From CAVRCA01 sp963719345 (GTDB lineage Bacteria; Pseudomonadota; Alphaproteobacteria; Acetobacterales; Acetobacteraceae): DNA of 64,000 nucleotides. The first letter of the stretch is position 1. Every line of letters starts with the position of its first letter. The notes beneath the pieces are model-generated. The model was not told the DNA's origin and made no database searches. It saw only the letters and a list, made by a program, of their open reading frames with translations. Positions 27,570 through 36,923 of the stretch are shown here, in pieces. Location: the NCBI GenBank assembly GCA_963719345.1, contig CAVRCA010000004.1, forward strand, positions 496,001 through 560,000, in the 5' to 3' direction. The position numbers and the translations under genes are program-made.

Positions 27570-27726
27570 ACTGTCGCGGCCTGTCTCGCCTTTCATCGGT
27601 TCCCGAAGGGACGCCCGATCCGGCTGCTCGCATCGGTATCGAAGGGCATGGTCGCACGGATTGGGGCGTTGCCCGGTCGGCCGAGCCGCTCAAGCTCCTC
27701 AGGGAACGCCACCAGTGAGGAAGTGC

Positions 27727-27909
27727 ATGAGCGAACACGCACCAGACGAGCCAAATGTACACTCTGCCAAGCGGTGGAAAGATACGGATTACATGCTTGA
27801 CAGGGAGGAGGGCGATGAAGCTGTCGTACACCGGATTGATAGCAACCAGCACGAGCGCTTACCCCTGAGGGAGCGGCGCGTGCTCCCGGCCGGAAAGGAC
27901 GTTGAATGA
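27727..27909 (+). CDS. Small charged hypothetical protein
   Basis: 60 residues, strongly charged (DEPNVHSAKRWKDTDYMLDR, then EGDEAVVHRIDSNQHERLPL). GAGGAA stands just before ATG 27727, and its TGA overlaps the ATG of the next small lipoprotein gene (ATGA), which supports translation of both. I do not recognise the family. Roughly 150 bases between 27570 and 27726 hold nothing clear. Confidence 0.4.
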   Translation: MSEHAPDEPNVHSAKRWKDTDYMLDREEGDEAVVHRIDSNQHERLPLRERRVLPAGKDVE

Positions 27910-28004
27910 GATACGTTGCCGCATTGCTCCTCGTGCTTTTGCTGAGCGGATGCATTATCGAGACACCGCCCTATCATCACCGCTGGCACGAATATCGCTG
28001 GTAG
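27906..28004 (+). CDS. Very small lipoprotein (32 residues)
   Basis: The product reads MRYVAALLLVLLLSGC followed by a short tail rich in His, Tyr, Arg and Trp (PYHHRWHEYRW). The signal helix and LLSGC lipobox are textbook, and GGAAAGGA lies seven bases before ATG 27906. Its start overlaps the upstream stop as ATGA. The mature peptide would be only 17 residues attached to lipid. Small lipoproteins with such tails are seen in alphaproteobacteria but are usually missed by annotation. Function unknown. Confidence 0.6.
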   Translation: MRYVAALLLVLLLSGCIIETPPYHHRWHEYRW

Positions 28005-28224
28005 CGCCGCCGATTATCGATCAACGGCGCCGGCGAGGGCGGTCCTGTGTGCTCTGCCAAGGCGGGGCCCCGATCCACCATCCTTATGGGAGTTGGAGCC
28101 GCTTCATCGTCTGACCACGGGCTGCCGCTGACGCCCATACGCGACCGGCTTAAGGTTGTGCCCAGCAACAGCGCATGATCCTCGGCCTGCCATCAGGCAA
28201 GCCACCGTAGGCGAGGAGAGAAGC

Positions 28225-29709
28225 ATGTCCGACGATGCGTCCCCGGGCCGAGGCGCGGTCGCGAGCGCTTCCGGCAATGCCGCGCCTGGCGCTCCGGCCG
28301 GCGGCGCCGGCCTCGCCTACCGCCTTCTGCGCCGCATCCTGGACGTGCATCCGGCGGAGGCTCAGGCGCTGCTGTGGTCGTGGATCTACATCTTCGCGGT
28401 CCTGTGCTCCTACTACGTGATGCGCCCGATCCGCGATCAGGCCGGGATCGCGGGAGGGGTGAACAACCTGCAATGGCTGTTCACCGGCACTCTGCTGGGC
28501 ATGCTGGCGCTGAACCTGCCGTTTGCCTGGCTGGTCCGAACCATGCCGCGCAGCCGCTTCATCCCGCTCACCTACCGCTTTTTCGCGGTCAATATCCTGC
28601 TGTTCGCCGCGGCGCAGTACACCTTCTCCGGCAACGCCGCGATCTGGGTCGGGCGCGTGTTCTTCATCTGGACATCGGTGTTCAACCTGTTCGTCGTGTC
28701 GGTGTTCTGGGCGCTGCTCGTCGACCTGTTTAGCGCCGATCAGGGCAAGCGGCTGTTCGGCTTCATAGCGGCCGGCGCCTCCCTGGGCGCCATCCTCGGC
28801 TCGGCCGTGACCGCCTCGCTGGCGGAGCTGGTCTCGCCCGCCCTGCTCCTGGTGGCAGCCGCCGTCCTTCTGGAGGTCGCGGTGTCGTGCGCCCGTCGCC
28901 TCGGCCGGTTGTCGTCGGCGCTGAGCCGGCCGCAGGTGCCGGAGGGGACCGACCGGAAAGACCAGGCAGAGGCTGAACGCGACCTCGCGGAACGCCGAAA
29001 GGAGCAGCAGAGTGTCGCGGTACCGCTTGGCGGTGGCGTGCTGTCCGGCATGCTGCGCACGCTGCGCCAACCCTATCTGCTGAACGTCAGCCTCTTTCTG
29101 CTGTTGTTCTCCGTTACCTCCACCTTCCTCTACTTCCAGCAGGCCTCCATCATTGGCCGCAGCCTCGGCGGCCGTGCGGCACAGACGCAGTTCCTCGCCA
29201 CCATCGACCTGATCGTCAACGTGCTGACGCTGGTGATCCAGCTCTTCTTCACCGGACGCATCGTCCGCAGCCTGGGTGTCCCCAAGACCTTGGGCCTGCT
29301 GCCCGGCCTCAGCATCGTGGGCTTTGCGGTGCTCGCCGCCGTCCCGTCGCTGACCAGCATCGTGCCGTTCCAGGTCTTGCGCCGCGCCGGCAACTTCGCG
29401 ATCACCCGGCCGACGCGGGAGGTATTGTTCACCGTTCTGCCGCGCGAGGACCGCTACAAGGCCAAGGCCTTCATCGACACCGTGGTGTATCGGCTCGGCG
29501 ACCAACTCGGCGCCTGGTCCTACGCAGGCCTGATTGCGCTCGGATGGGACCTGCGCCGCATCTCCTACGCCGCCATTCCGATCTCGGCGCTATGGCTGCT
29601 GAACGCCGCCTGGTTGGGCAGGCGCGAGGACAGGATGGCAAAGGAGAGGGCGGCGGAGGCGAATGTCGTTCCGGCCGCGCCCACGCTGGCTTATACCAAA
29701 ACGTCCTGA
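28225..29709 (+). CDS. NTP/NDP exchange transporter-type membrane protein
   Basis: 494 residues with about 12 helices. ATG 28225 follows GAGGAGAG. The sequence resembles the TLC ATP/ADP carrier and MFS relatives: SYYVMRPIRDQAGIAGGVNN, LLVDLFSADQGKRLFGFIAA, GASLGAILGSAVTASLAELV and RPTREVLFTVLPREDRYKAK. In intracellular parasites such proteins import host ATP; in free-living bacteria the role is unresolved. A charged cytosolic loop lies near residues 240-275. It is followed by the ABC operon on the same strand after 171 bases. Confidence 0.78.
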   Translation: MSDDASPGRGAVASASGNAAPGAPAGGAGLAYRLLRRILDVHPAEAQALLWSWIYIFAVLCSYYVMRPIRDQAGIAGGVNNLQWLFTGTLLGMLALNLPFAWLVRTMPRSRFIPLTYRFFAVNILLFAAAQYTFSGNAAIWVGRVFFIWTSVFNLFVVSVFWALLVDLFSADQGKRLFGFIAAGASLGAILGSAVTASLAELVSPALLLVAAAVLLEVAVSCARRLGRLSSALSRPQVPEGTDRKDQAEAERDLAERRKEQQSVAVPLGGGVLSGMLRTLRQPYLLNVSLFLLLFSVTSTFLYFQQASIIGRSLGGRAAQTQFLATIDLIVNVLTLVIQLFFTGRIVRSLGVPKTLGLLPGLSIVGFAVLAAVPSLTSIVPFQVLRRAGNFAITRPTREVLFTVLPREDRYKAKAFIDTVVYRLGDQLGAWSYAGLIALGWDLRRISYAAIPISALWLLNAAWLGRREDRMAKERAAEANVVPAAPTLAYTKTS

Positions 29710-29880
29710 TCACAACGACCGTCTTGGCATCGGTGCGACAACGCCCGCGACAAGGTTACTCCCAGAGCTTCAGCGATTGTATTTAATCCGTCCGTGTGTA
29801 GGCTTCGCCCAAAATTGCGGGGCACGGCGGATCATGCCGGGAGTGCGGGGGAGAGCAGCGTCGGTTGGGCGTCGCGCGGC

Positions 29881-30888
29881 ATGAGCGGCGAGACGCCCTC
29901 TGTCGCGCAAATCGGACGCGGCGCCCGCGGCTTCAAGACGTCGCAGGAACAGATCGTGCTGGCGATCACCGTGCTCCTGCTGGTCACCTTCAGCGCCGCA
30001 CTGCCCGGCTTCGCCACCATCGCCAATCTGCTCAACCTCGTACGCGGCATCTCCATCCTCGGCATTCTCGGCCTCGGCATGGGGCTGATCGTGATCAGCC
30101 GTGGCATCGATCTGAGCGAGGTCGCGATCATGGCCGGCTGCTGGGCGGTCGGCCTGATCGAGATGCAGAAAGGCATGCCGGTGTTCTGGGCCGCGGTGCT
30201 GGCGCTGACGGTCGCCGTGGCGATCGGCATTGTCAACGGCGTGATGATCGCTTTTGTCGAGGCGCCGGCCCTGTTCGTGACCTTGGCGGCGGGCTTCGTC
30301 ATTTACGGTGCCGCCTTCTGGTTCGCCCCCGCCTGGGTCGTCTACGCGCCGCCCAACCGGCCGGACCTGCTTTTTCTCGGCGCCGGCCACCTGTTCGGCG
30401 TGCCGATGCCGATCTTCGTGTTCGCCGCCTGTGCGCTCGTCGTACACTTGTTTCTAGCCCGCACCTCGATCGGACGCTTCATCTACGCCCAGGGCGACAA
30501 CACCGAGGCGGCGCGCCTCGCCGGCATTGCCATCCGGCCGCTGATCGTGCTCGAACACGTGATCGTCGCATTGCTCGCCTGGATCGCCGGGCTGGTCTGG
30601 GTCGGCACCACCGGCAGCATCCAGATGGCGGTGGTGCAGGGTACGTACATCTTTGACGTCATCCTGGTCGTGGTGCTGGGTGGCATCAGCCTGGTCGGCG
30701 GCCGCGGCAGCGTGTTCAGCGTCCTCGTCGGATGCGTGCTGATCGGCACCTTGCTCAACGCCTTCACGATCATGGACGTCAACAGCGAGGTGCAGAACAT
30801 CATTCGCGGCGTGGTGCTGCTCGCTGCGATCATCCTCGACAACTGGCTGCACCCGCGCGACGAGGAGACGGCGCGCCAAGGGGATTGA
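29881..30888 (+). CDS. ABC transporter permease, ribose/xylose type (first permease)
   Basis: 335 residues with about ten helices of the RbsC family: GLIVISRGIDLSEVAIMAGC (the ISGGIDLS-type motif), GIVNGVMIAFVEAPALFVTL, RFIYAQGDNTEAARLAGIAI (EAA-like loop) and VVLGGISLVGGRGSVFSVLV. ATG 29881 is preferred; an in-frame GTG/TTG region upstream has no signal. It is the first gene of a six-gene set with binding protein, second permease, propeller protein, ATPase and LLM enzyme. The two permeases probably form a heterodimer. Confidence 0.88.
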   Translation: MSGETPSVAQIGRGARGFKTSQEQIVLAITVLLLVTFSAALPGFATIANLLNLVRGISILGILGLGMGLIVISRGIDLSEVAIMAGCWAVGLIEMQKGMPVFWAAVLALTVAVAIGIVNGVMIAFVEAPALFVTLAAGFVIYGAAFWFAPAWVVYAPPNRPDLLFLGAGHLFGVPMPIFVFAACALVVHLFLARTSIGRFIYAQGDNTEAARLAGIAIRPLIVLEHVIVALLAWIAGLVWVGTTGSIQMAVVQGTYIFDVILVVVLGGISLVGGRGSVFSVLVGCVLIGTLLNAFTIMDVNSEVQNIIRGVVLLAAIILDNWLHPRDEETARQGD

Positions 30889-30928
30889 CCTGAGACGGCC
30901 GAGCGACAAGCGGGAAGGGAACGAAAAT

Positions 30929-32004
30929 ATGGTTCAGACAACAGCGCGCCTGGGAGCGCTCCTCGGGCGTTGGCGTTGGCGCTGCTTGGGTGGCCGGCGG
31001 CGGGCCGGGCGCAGGAAGAGGGCGGCGGGACCAAGACCGCGCGCGAACTGCGCGCCGACTACGACAAGGCGGTGCGCGGCAAGACCATCGCTTTCCTGCC
31101 GATCGCGCTGGGCGTGCCGCTGCAGGACGAGTGGGGGCGGGTGATCCAGAGCGAGACCGCCTGGCGCGGCATGAAATACGTCGTGCGCGACCCCAACAAC
31201 AATCCCTCCGCCATGGAGCAGGCGCTGACCGCGCTGATCAACGACCATCCGGACGTGCTGATCGTGCAGAATCCCAGCGTGACGTTGTTGATGAAGGATC
31301 TGCGTCAGGCCGAACGGCAGGGCACCCATGTCATCCAGATCAACATGTCGTCAAACTACAAGTCCGACGCGTTCGTCGGCGCCGACTGGTACGAGGTCGG
31401 CCGCATGATCGCCGAAGACGTGGTGAAGGAGTGCGGCTCCGGCAGCGGCAAGTCAGGCAAGGTCTCGATCGTGCAGGGCGAGCTGACCGCCGCGGCGAGC
31501 GTCGACCAGGTCGCCGGCATCATGGACGTGTTCAACAAGGACAAGACGATCAAGGTGGTCTCCAACCAGGCCGCCAACTGGGACGCCAACAACGCGCTCA
31601 ACATCACCGCGACCGTGATCCAGCAGAACCCCGATCTTTGCGCGAGTGTCGGCTTCTGGGGAATCATGCAGTCGGGGGCAGCGCAGGCGATCCGCAATGC
31701 CGGCAAGATCGACCAGGTGAAGGTCTATGCCTCTGGCGAGGGCTCGCAGCTCGATTGCGACCAGATCAACTCGGGCAACATCTACAAGCTGCTGAGTTAC
31801 AAGGCGACCGAACAGGGCCACGATCTGGTCAGCGCCGCCGTTACCCTGCTCGAGCTCGGCGACAAGCCGGGTACGCGGCATCTCGAATACTACACGCAGC
31901 CGGTCTGGCTTGATAAGAGCAACGCGACGGGCGCCAACTGCTTCCCGCTCTCGTCGACCAAGCAGGCGCCTGTACCACTCACCGCCTCCACGCAGCAGAA
32001 GTAG
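30929..32004 (+). CDS. Sugar-type ABC transporter substrate-binding protein
   Basis: About 358 residues, Peripla_BP_4 fold (KTIAFLPIALGVPLQDEWGR, then DVLIVQNPSVTLLMKDLRQ and GKVSIVQGELTAAASVDQVA). AAGGGA lies before ATG 30929, but that frame gives a poor signal peptide after residue 13. The frame that carries the mature protein starts in practice at TTG 30970 (LALALLGWPAAGRAQEE). One missing base near 30968 would join MVQTTARLGALLG to this as a normal Sec signal. It would bind a sugar-like ligand in the periplasm and feed the two permeases. Confidence 0.8.
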
Positions 32005-32015
32005 TCGTTCCTCCC

Positions 32016-34169
32016 ATGGCGACGACCACGTTCGATTACACGAGTGCGGCGCGCCGGCTGCGCGCCAGCTACTCGCCGCGCCTGTTGCTCTCGGAGCTGC
32101 TGCTGAAGCAGTGGTTCGAGCCGGTGATCCCGTTCACCGTGATGGTCGGGCTGCTCGTCGCCTTCTCGCTCGCGATCCACGACTACGCGAGCGCCACCAA
32201 TTTTCTCTCCCTTGCCCGGCTCTATGCCGAGTTCGGCTTCGTGGCACTCGGCATGGCGTTCTGCCTGATCACCGGCGGCATCGACCTCAGCGTCGGTGCG
32301 ATCTTTGCGCTGTGCAACTTCGCGACCCTCTTTTTTCTCTACGTCACCGAATGGCCGGTCTGGGCGGTGGTGCTCGGCACCTTGGCGACCGGCACCGTGG
32401 TCGGCGCCATCAACGGCGTGCTGATCGGCTACCTCAAGGCGCGGCCGTTCCTTACCACCCTCGTAACCCTGATCATCCTCCGCGCCTCGGTGAACATCCT
32501 GAACGAGAAGTTCGCGACCGTGTTCGCCACCAACTCGGTCGACAGCGACGCCTGGGATTTTCTGGGCGAAGGCTTCGTGCTCGGCGTACCGGTCAACGCC
32601 GCCACCTTGGTCGTCGTGCTGTTGGTCGGGCACCTGCTGCTCAGCCGCTCGCGCTATGGCTGGCACCTCACCGCGATCGGCGCGAGCCGCAAGGCGGCGC
32701 GGCATGCCGGCATCCGGGTGGAGCGAATGCTGCTGGCGACCTATGCGCTGTCCGGCCTGCTGTGCGCCATCGGCGGTATCTTCTACGCCGCGCGCCAGAG
32801 CAGCACGGACAGCACCACGGGCGTCGGCTGGGAGTTCCAGGCGCTCACGGCCGTGGTCCTGGGAGGTGTGTCGCTCGCCGGCGGCAAGGGCACCGTGTGG
32901 CGCGCGATGATCGGCGGCATCATCATCTTCACCTTGACCAACGGCCTGGTCCGCATGGGTATCCCAGGCTACGTCACTTCGGCGATCATTGGCGTGATCC
33001 TGCTCGCGGCCGTCGGCATCGACGTCAAATGGGCGAAGAACCGCGGCAAGGCGGTGGAAAAGATCTACGTCAACCCGGCCCGTGTGCCGCTGGTCACCGC
33101 ACCGGCGCTCGCCCGCGGCAGCGACACGCCGTTTGCGCAGAACGACCGGCTGATCAACGCCGAGGCGATCGGACTGGATCAGGTGGAGGGGCCGGAGGAC
33201 GTCATCCTCGACCGCCAGGACCGGCTCTACGGCAGCACCCGCGACGGCAACATCATCCGCTTCTCCGGCCCCGACTTCGGCCATCGCGAAGTGTTCGCCC
33301 ATATCGGCGGCCGCCCGCTCGGCATGCAGTTCGATCGCGACGAAAACCTGATCGTCGCGGTGGCCGGCATGGGCGTCTACGGCATCAGGCCGGATCAGAC
33401 CGTGTTCAAGGTGACCGATGAGACCAACCGCACCTGGTACAAGCTGAACGACGACAGCCGCCTGCGCATGGCTGACGACCTCGATATCGGCCCCGACGGC
33501 AAGATCTACTTCAGCGACTGCACCACGCGCTACGAGATGACCACCAACTCGCTCGACATCATGGAAGGGCGACCGAACGGCCGTCTCGTGATATACGACC
33601 CGGCGACCAGGAAAACCCGGACCGAAATCGGTCATTTCTACTTCCCGAACGGCATCTGCGTCTCGCATGACGGCCGCTCGGTGCTGATCGCCAGCACCTC
33701 GCTCTGCCAGGTTTTCCGCTACTGGCTGGAGGGGCCGAAGAAGGGCAAGCTGGAAATCCTGCTCGACCGGCTGCCGGGCAACTGCGACAACATCAACCGC
33801 GCCTCCGACGGCACGTACTGGCTGGCGCTGGTCGGCATCCGCACGCCGGTGTTCGACTTGGCGATGCGCAATCCCGGATTCCGCTTGCGCATGGTCAAGC
33901 AAGTGCCGCTCGACGAATGGCTGGCGCCGGGGCTCAATCACGGCTGCGTGCTGAAATTCACCGAGGATGGACGGGTGCTGGGATCGTATTGGGACCCGAC
34001 CGGCGTCGCGCACTCCACCCTGACGTCGATGCGCGAGCACAAGGGGTATCTCTATCTGGGCGGCCTCGAGAACAACCGCATCGGCCGCGTGAGGCTGGAA
34101 AACGCCGATCCGACCTGGACCGGCTACGAGGCGTATTGGGGCAGCAAGCGACGGGATCGGGCAGCCTGA
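32016..34169 (+). CDS. ABC permease fused to SMP-30-like beta-propeller
   Basis: 717 residues in one uninterrupted frame. Residues 1-345 are an RbsC-type permease (FCLITGGIDLSVGAIFALCN, GAINGVLIGYLKARPFLTTL, AIGASRKAARHAGIRVERML, VVLGGVSLAGGKGTVWRAMI). After a 40-residue linker, residues 386-717 form an SMP-30/gluconolactonase-type propeller (GPEDVILDRQDRLYGSTRDG, LRMADDLDIGPDGKIYFSDC, FYFPNGICVSHDGRSVLIAS, NHGCVLKFTEDGRVLGSYWD). The propeller could hydrolyse a lactone or other ester next to the transporter. By usual permease topology its C-terminus should be cytosolic (inference). A separate propeller gene starts two bases later. Confidence 0.85.
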   Translation: MATTTFDYTSAARRLRASYSPRLLLSELLLKQWFEPVIPFTVMVGLLVAFSLAIHDYASATNFLSLARLYAEFGFVALGMAFCLITGGIDLSVGAIFALCNFATLFFLYVTEWPVWAVVLGTLATGTVVGAINGVLIGYLKARPFLTTLVTLIILRASVNILNEKFATVFATNSVDSDAWDFLGEGFVLGVPVNAATLVVVLLVGHLLLSRSRYGWHLTAIGASRKAARHAGIRVERMLLATYALSGLLCAIGGIFYAARQSSTDSTTGVGWEFQALTAVVLGGVSLAGGKGTVWRAMIGGIIIFTLTNGLVRMGIPGYVTSAIIGVILLAAVGIDVKWAKNRGKAVEKIYVNPARVPLVTAPALARGSDTPFAQNDRLINAEAIGLDQVEGPEDVILDRQDRLYGSTRDGNIIRFSGPDFGHREVFAHIGGRPLGMQFDRDENLIVAVAGMGVYGIRPDQTVFKVTDETNRTWYKLNDDSRLRMADDLDIGPDGKIYFSDCTTRYEMTTNSLDIMEGRPNGRLVIYDPATRKTRTEIGHFYFPNGICVSHDGRSVLIASTSLCQVFRYWLEGPKKGKLEILLDRLPGNCDNINRASDGTYWLALVGIRTPVFDLAMRNPGFRLRMVKQVPLDEWLAPGLNHGCVLKFTEDGRVLGSYWDPTGVAHSTLTSMREHKGYLYLGGLENNRIGRVRLENADPTWTGYEAYWGSKRRDRAA

Positions 34170-34170
34170 C

Positions 34171-35292
34171 ATGGCTGCATTCACCCACCTTCGGCGCGAT
34201 CTGGAACAGATTTTCTTTCCGAACCGCGACCAGCACCCGATCCCGGCAATGGACGGAACCTTCGCGCCGAACGACCGGCTCGACCACTGCCGGCCGATCG
34301 GCACGCCGATCCCAGGTGCGGACGCTGTCGTCCGTGGGCCGGATGACGCGCTCTATGTCTCGGCCGGACGGGACGTGCTGCGGCTCGCCGGTCCGGATTT
34401 CTCCGATCGCGCGGTGTTCGCGAGCGTGCAGGGGGGCGCGGCGGGCGGCCTCGCCTTTCATCCCGACGGACGATTGCTCGTCTGCGTCGGTGGCCGCGGG
34501 CTGGCGGCGATCGGCAGGGACGGGCGGCAAGACTGGCTCGAGCGCGCCGGCGACCGGCCGCTGCACTGTCCGACCGATGTCGTCGCGGCCCCGGACGGCA
34601 CGATTTTCCTGACCGATGGCAGCTTGGATCAGCAGCCGGAAGACTGGCTGCGCGATCTGATGGCAAACGGGGGTACGGGCCGCCTCGTCGCCTGCGGACC
34701 GGGCCTCGACGGGGCTCGCGTGCTGGCGAGCGGACTGCGCTATCCGCACGGCCTCGGTCTCGGGGAGGGCAGGTTCCTGTGGTGGACGGAGAGCTGGAAC
34801 CATCGCCTGAGCCGCGCCCCGATCGCCGGCGGCGGCATAGGCAAGCCGGAGATCGTGATCGGCAACATGCCGGGCTATCCGGCTCGGCTCGGCCGGGCGG
34901 CAAGCGGCGGATTCTGGCTCAGCCTGTTCGCCGTGCGCACTCACCTTGTGGAGTTCGTGCTGCGCGAGGACGAGTACCGGAGCGAGATGATGCGGACGAT
35001 CCCGCCGCATCTGTGGCTCGGCCCGGCCCTCGCCACGTCCGATGACTGCCATGAGCCGATGCAGTTCGGCAACATCAAGGCGCTCGGCATCGAAAAACCG
35101 TGGGCGCCGCCGCGGTCCTACGGGCTGCTGGTGCGCATCGATGCGGAGGGCGAGCCGCTGCGCAGCCTGCACAGCCGTCGCGGCGGCATCCATCACGGCA
35201 TCACGAGTGCCGTCGAAACGACGCAGGGCTTGGTGATCGTCTCCAAGGGAAGCGGTCGCCTGCTGCTCGACATCACGGAGGCGGTGACGTGA
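34171..35292 (+). CDS. SMP-30/gluconolactonase-like beta-propeller protein
   Basis: 373 residues, a second propeller protein similar in layout to the C-terminal half of the fused permease: ADAVVRGPDDALYVSAGRDV, GGLAFHPDGRLLVCVGGRGL, PTDVVAAPDGTIFLTDGSLD, GLRYPHGLGLGEGRFLWWTE. No signal peptide, so cytosolic. It starts two bases after the fusion gene, so it is translationally close. It may be a lactonase or esterase acting on the imported compound. Two divergent propellers in one transporter operon suggest a duplication. Confidence 0.82.
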   Translation: MAAFTHLRRDLEQIFFPNRDQHPIPAMDGTFAPNDRLDHCRPIGTPIPGADAVVRGPDDALYVSAGRDVLRLAGPDFSDRAVFASVQGGAAGGLAFHPDGRLLVCVGGRGLAAIGRDGRQDWLERAGDRPLHCPTDVVAAPDGTIFLTDGSLDQQPEDWLRDLMANGGTGRLVACGPGLDGARVLASGLRYPHGLGLGEGRFLWWTESWNHRLSRAPIAGGGIGKPEIVIGNMPGYPARLGRAASGGFWLSLFAVRTHLVEFVLREDEYRSEMMRTIPPHLWLGPALATSDDCHEPMQFGNIKALGIEKPWAPPRSYGLLVRIDAEGEPLRSLHSRRGGIHHGITSAVETTQGLVIVSKGSGRLLLDITEAVT

Positions 35293-35314
35293 GACCAGAC
35301 ACAGGGCCGCATCG

Positions 35315-36871
35315 ATGAGCGAGATCCTCGACGCGCCGGTCGCGGCGACGCCGGCGGCTTCTCCCGCGCGCGAGCCGGTGCTCCGCGTCGTCAACGGGAG
35401 CAAGATCTATGGTGGCGTCCACGCGATCGAGGGGGTCGATTTCGACCTCTATCCCGGCGAGGTCCACGCCCTTGTCGGCGAGAACGGCGCGGGGAAATCG
35501 ACCCTCTGCAAGGCGATCGCCGGCGCCATCAAGCTGACCTCGGGCGAGTTCCTGGTCGACGGCAAGCCGGTCGATTTCGAGCGGCCGCGCGACGCGCTCG
35601 AAGCCGGCATCTGCATGGTCTATCAGGAAACCAGCCTGGTGCCGACCATGACGGCTGCACAGAATATCGAGCTTGGCAACGAAAAGCTGATCACCCGCTT
35701 CAAGAAGCTCAACATTCAGGCGCAGCAGCTGTTGCAGTCGCTCAACTTCCATATCGACCCGGCGACGCCGGTCGGCCTGCTCGGCACGGCCAAGCGGCAA
35801 ATGGTGGAGATCGCCCGCGCGGTCTACAACAACGCCCGCATCATCATCTTCGACGAGCCGACCGCCTCCCTCACGCCGGAAGAAATCGTCCACTTCTTCA
35901 ACTTGGTACGCGAGCTGCGCGCGCGCGGCGTGGCCATCATCTACATCTCCCATGCGCTCGAAGAGTCGCTGCAGTTGGCCGACCGCATCACCGTACTGCG
36001 TGACGGCAAGCTTGTGCTGACCGAGCCCGTCGTCGGGATGACCCGCGAGCGGCTGGTCCGCGCGATGGTCGGCCGCGACATCACCCAGACCCATTACGGC
36101 CAACACGAGGGACACGGCGTCGACGGCAAGCGACGGAGGGAGAAGGTGCTCACCGTCGAGAACGTGACGATGGGCAATGTGGTGAAGAACATGTCGTTCT
36201 CGGTCTATGCCGGCGAGGTGGTCGGCATTGCCGGGCTGATCGGCTCGGGCCGCACCGAGATCGCGAAGATCGTTTACGGCGCGCTCAAGCGGAACCTGAT
36301 CAACGGCGGCACCATCAAGCTGCGGGGCAAGCCGATCCGCTACCGGGTGCCGCGCGAGGCGATCAACGACGGCATCGCCTACATCACCGAGGACCGCAAG
36401 CTGAACGGCTTCTTCGAGACGATGGTCGTGGACGACAATGTCTACATTGGCCGACTGGCGACACGGGCGGGCTGGACGTTTCTGCTTTCTCGGGCACGGC
36501 GCAGCAAGCTCGCCAGCTATTGGGTCGAGCGTCTGAAGATCAGCGCGCTGCAGCGGCGGGCGAAGATCGTCGAGCTGAGCGGCGGCAACCAGCAGAAAGT
36601 GGTGGTGGCGAAGTCGCTGGCGCAGGAGCCGTCGATCATCTTCTTCGACGAGCCGACGCGCGGCGTCGATGTCGGCACAATACCCGAAATCCACGCGCAG
36701 ATCCGCGCTCTCGCGCGCGAGGGCAAGGCCGTGGTGGTGATCTCGTCCTACTTGCCCGAGGTGCTGGCGATCTCCGACCGCATCCTGGTCGCTCGCGCCG
36801 GCCGCATCGTCGCCGAGTTCAACGCCGAGGAGGCGAGCGAGGACAGGATCATGTACGCGGCAATTCACTGA
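35315..36871 (+). CDS. Sugar-type ABC transporter ATP-binding protein (tandem NBD)
   Basis: 518 residues, RbsA/MglA type with two nucleotide-binding domains. NBD1 has Walker A GENGAGKSTL (residues 55-64), a short Q-loop region and Walker B IIIFDEPTASLTPEE. NBD2 lacks a normal Walker A (GLIGSGRTEIAKI) but keeps the signature ELSGGNQQKV and Walker B IIFFDEPTRGVDVG. This asymmetry is normal for the family. It energises uptake through the two permeases. It starts 22 bases after the propeller gene. Confidence 0.92.
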   Translation: MSEILDAPVAATPAASPAREPVLRVVNGSKIYGGVHAIEGVDFDLYPGEVHALVGENGAGKSTLCKAIAGAIKLTSGEFLVDGKPVDFERPRDALEAGICMVYQETSLVPTMTAAQNIELGNEKLITRFKKLNIQAQQLLQSLNFHIDPATPVGLLGTAKRQMVEIARAVYNNARIIIFDEPTASLTPEEIVHFFNLVRELRARGVAIIYISHALEESLQLADRITVLRDGKLVLTEPVVGMTRERLVRAMVGRDITQTHYGQHEGHGVDGKRRREKVLTVENVTMGNVVKNMSFSVYAGEVVGIAGLIGSGRTEIAKIVYGALKRNLINGGTIKLRGKPIRYRVPREAINDGIAYITEDRKLNGFFETMVVDDNVYIGRLATRAGWTFLLSRARRSKLASYWVERLKISALQRRAKIVELSGGNQQKVVVAKSLAQEPSIIFFDEPTRGVDVGTIPEIHAQIRALAREGKAVVVISSYLPEVLAISDRILVARAGRIVAEFNAEEASEDRIMYAAIH

Positions 36872-36923
36872 CCACGTCGCACGTGAGCGCGGTCGGATGC
36901 ATTCGAACAGAGAGGATCAAATC

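Noticed and set aside
31890..34304. 804-residue minus-strand frame across the permease-propeller gene
   Set aside because: Composition is His/Asp/Arg-rich without domains; it is the antisense of a clearly conserved + strand gene, typical of GC-rich DNA.
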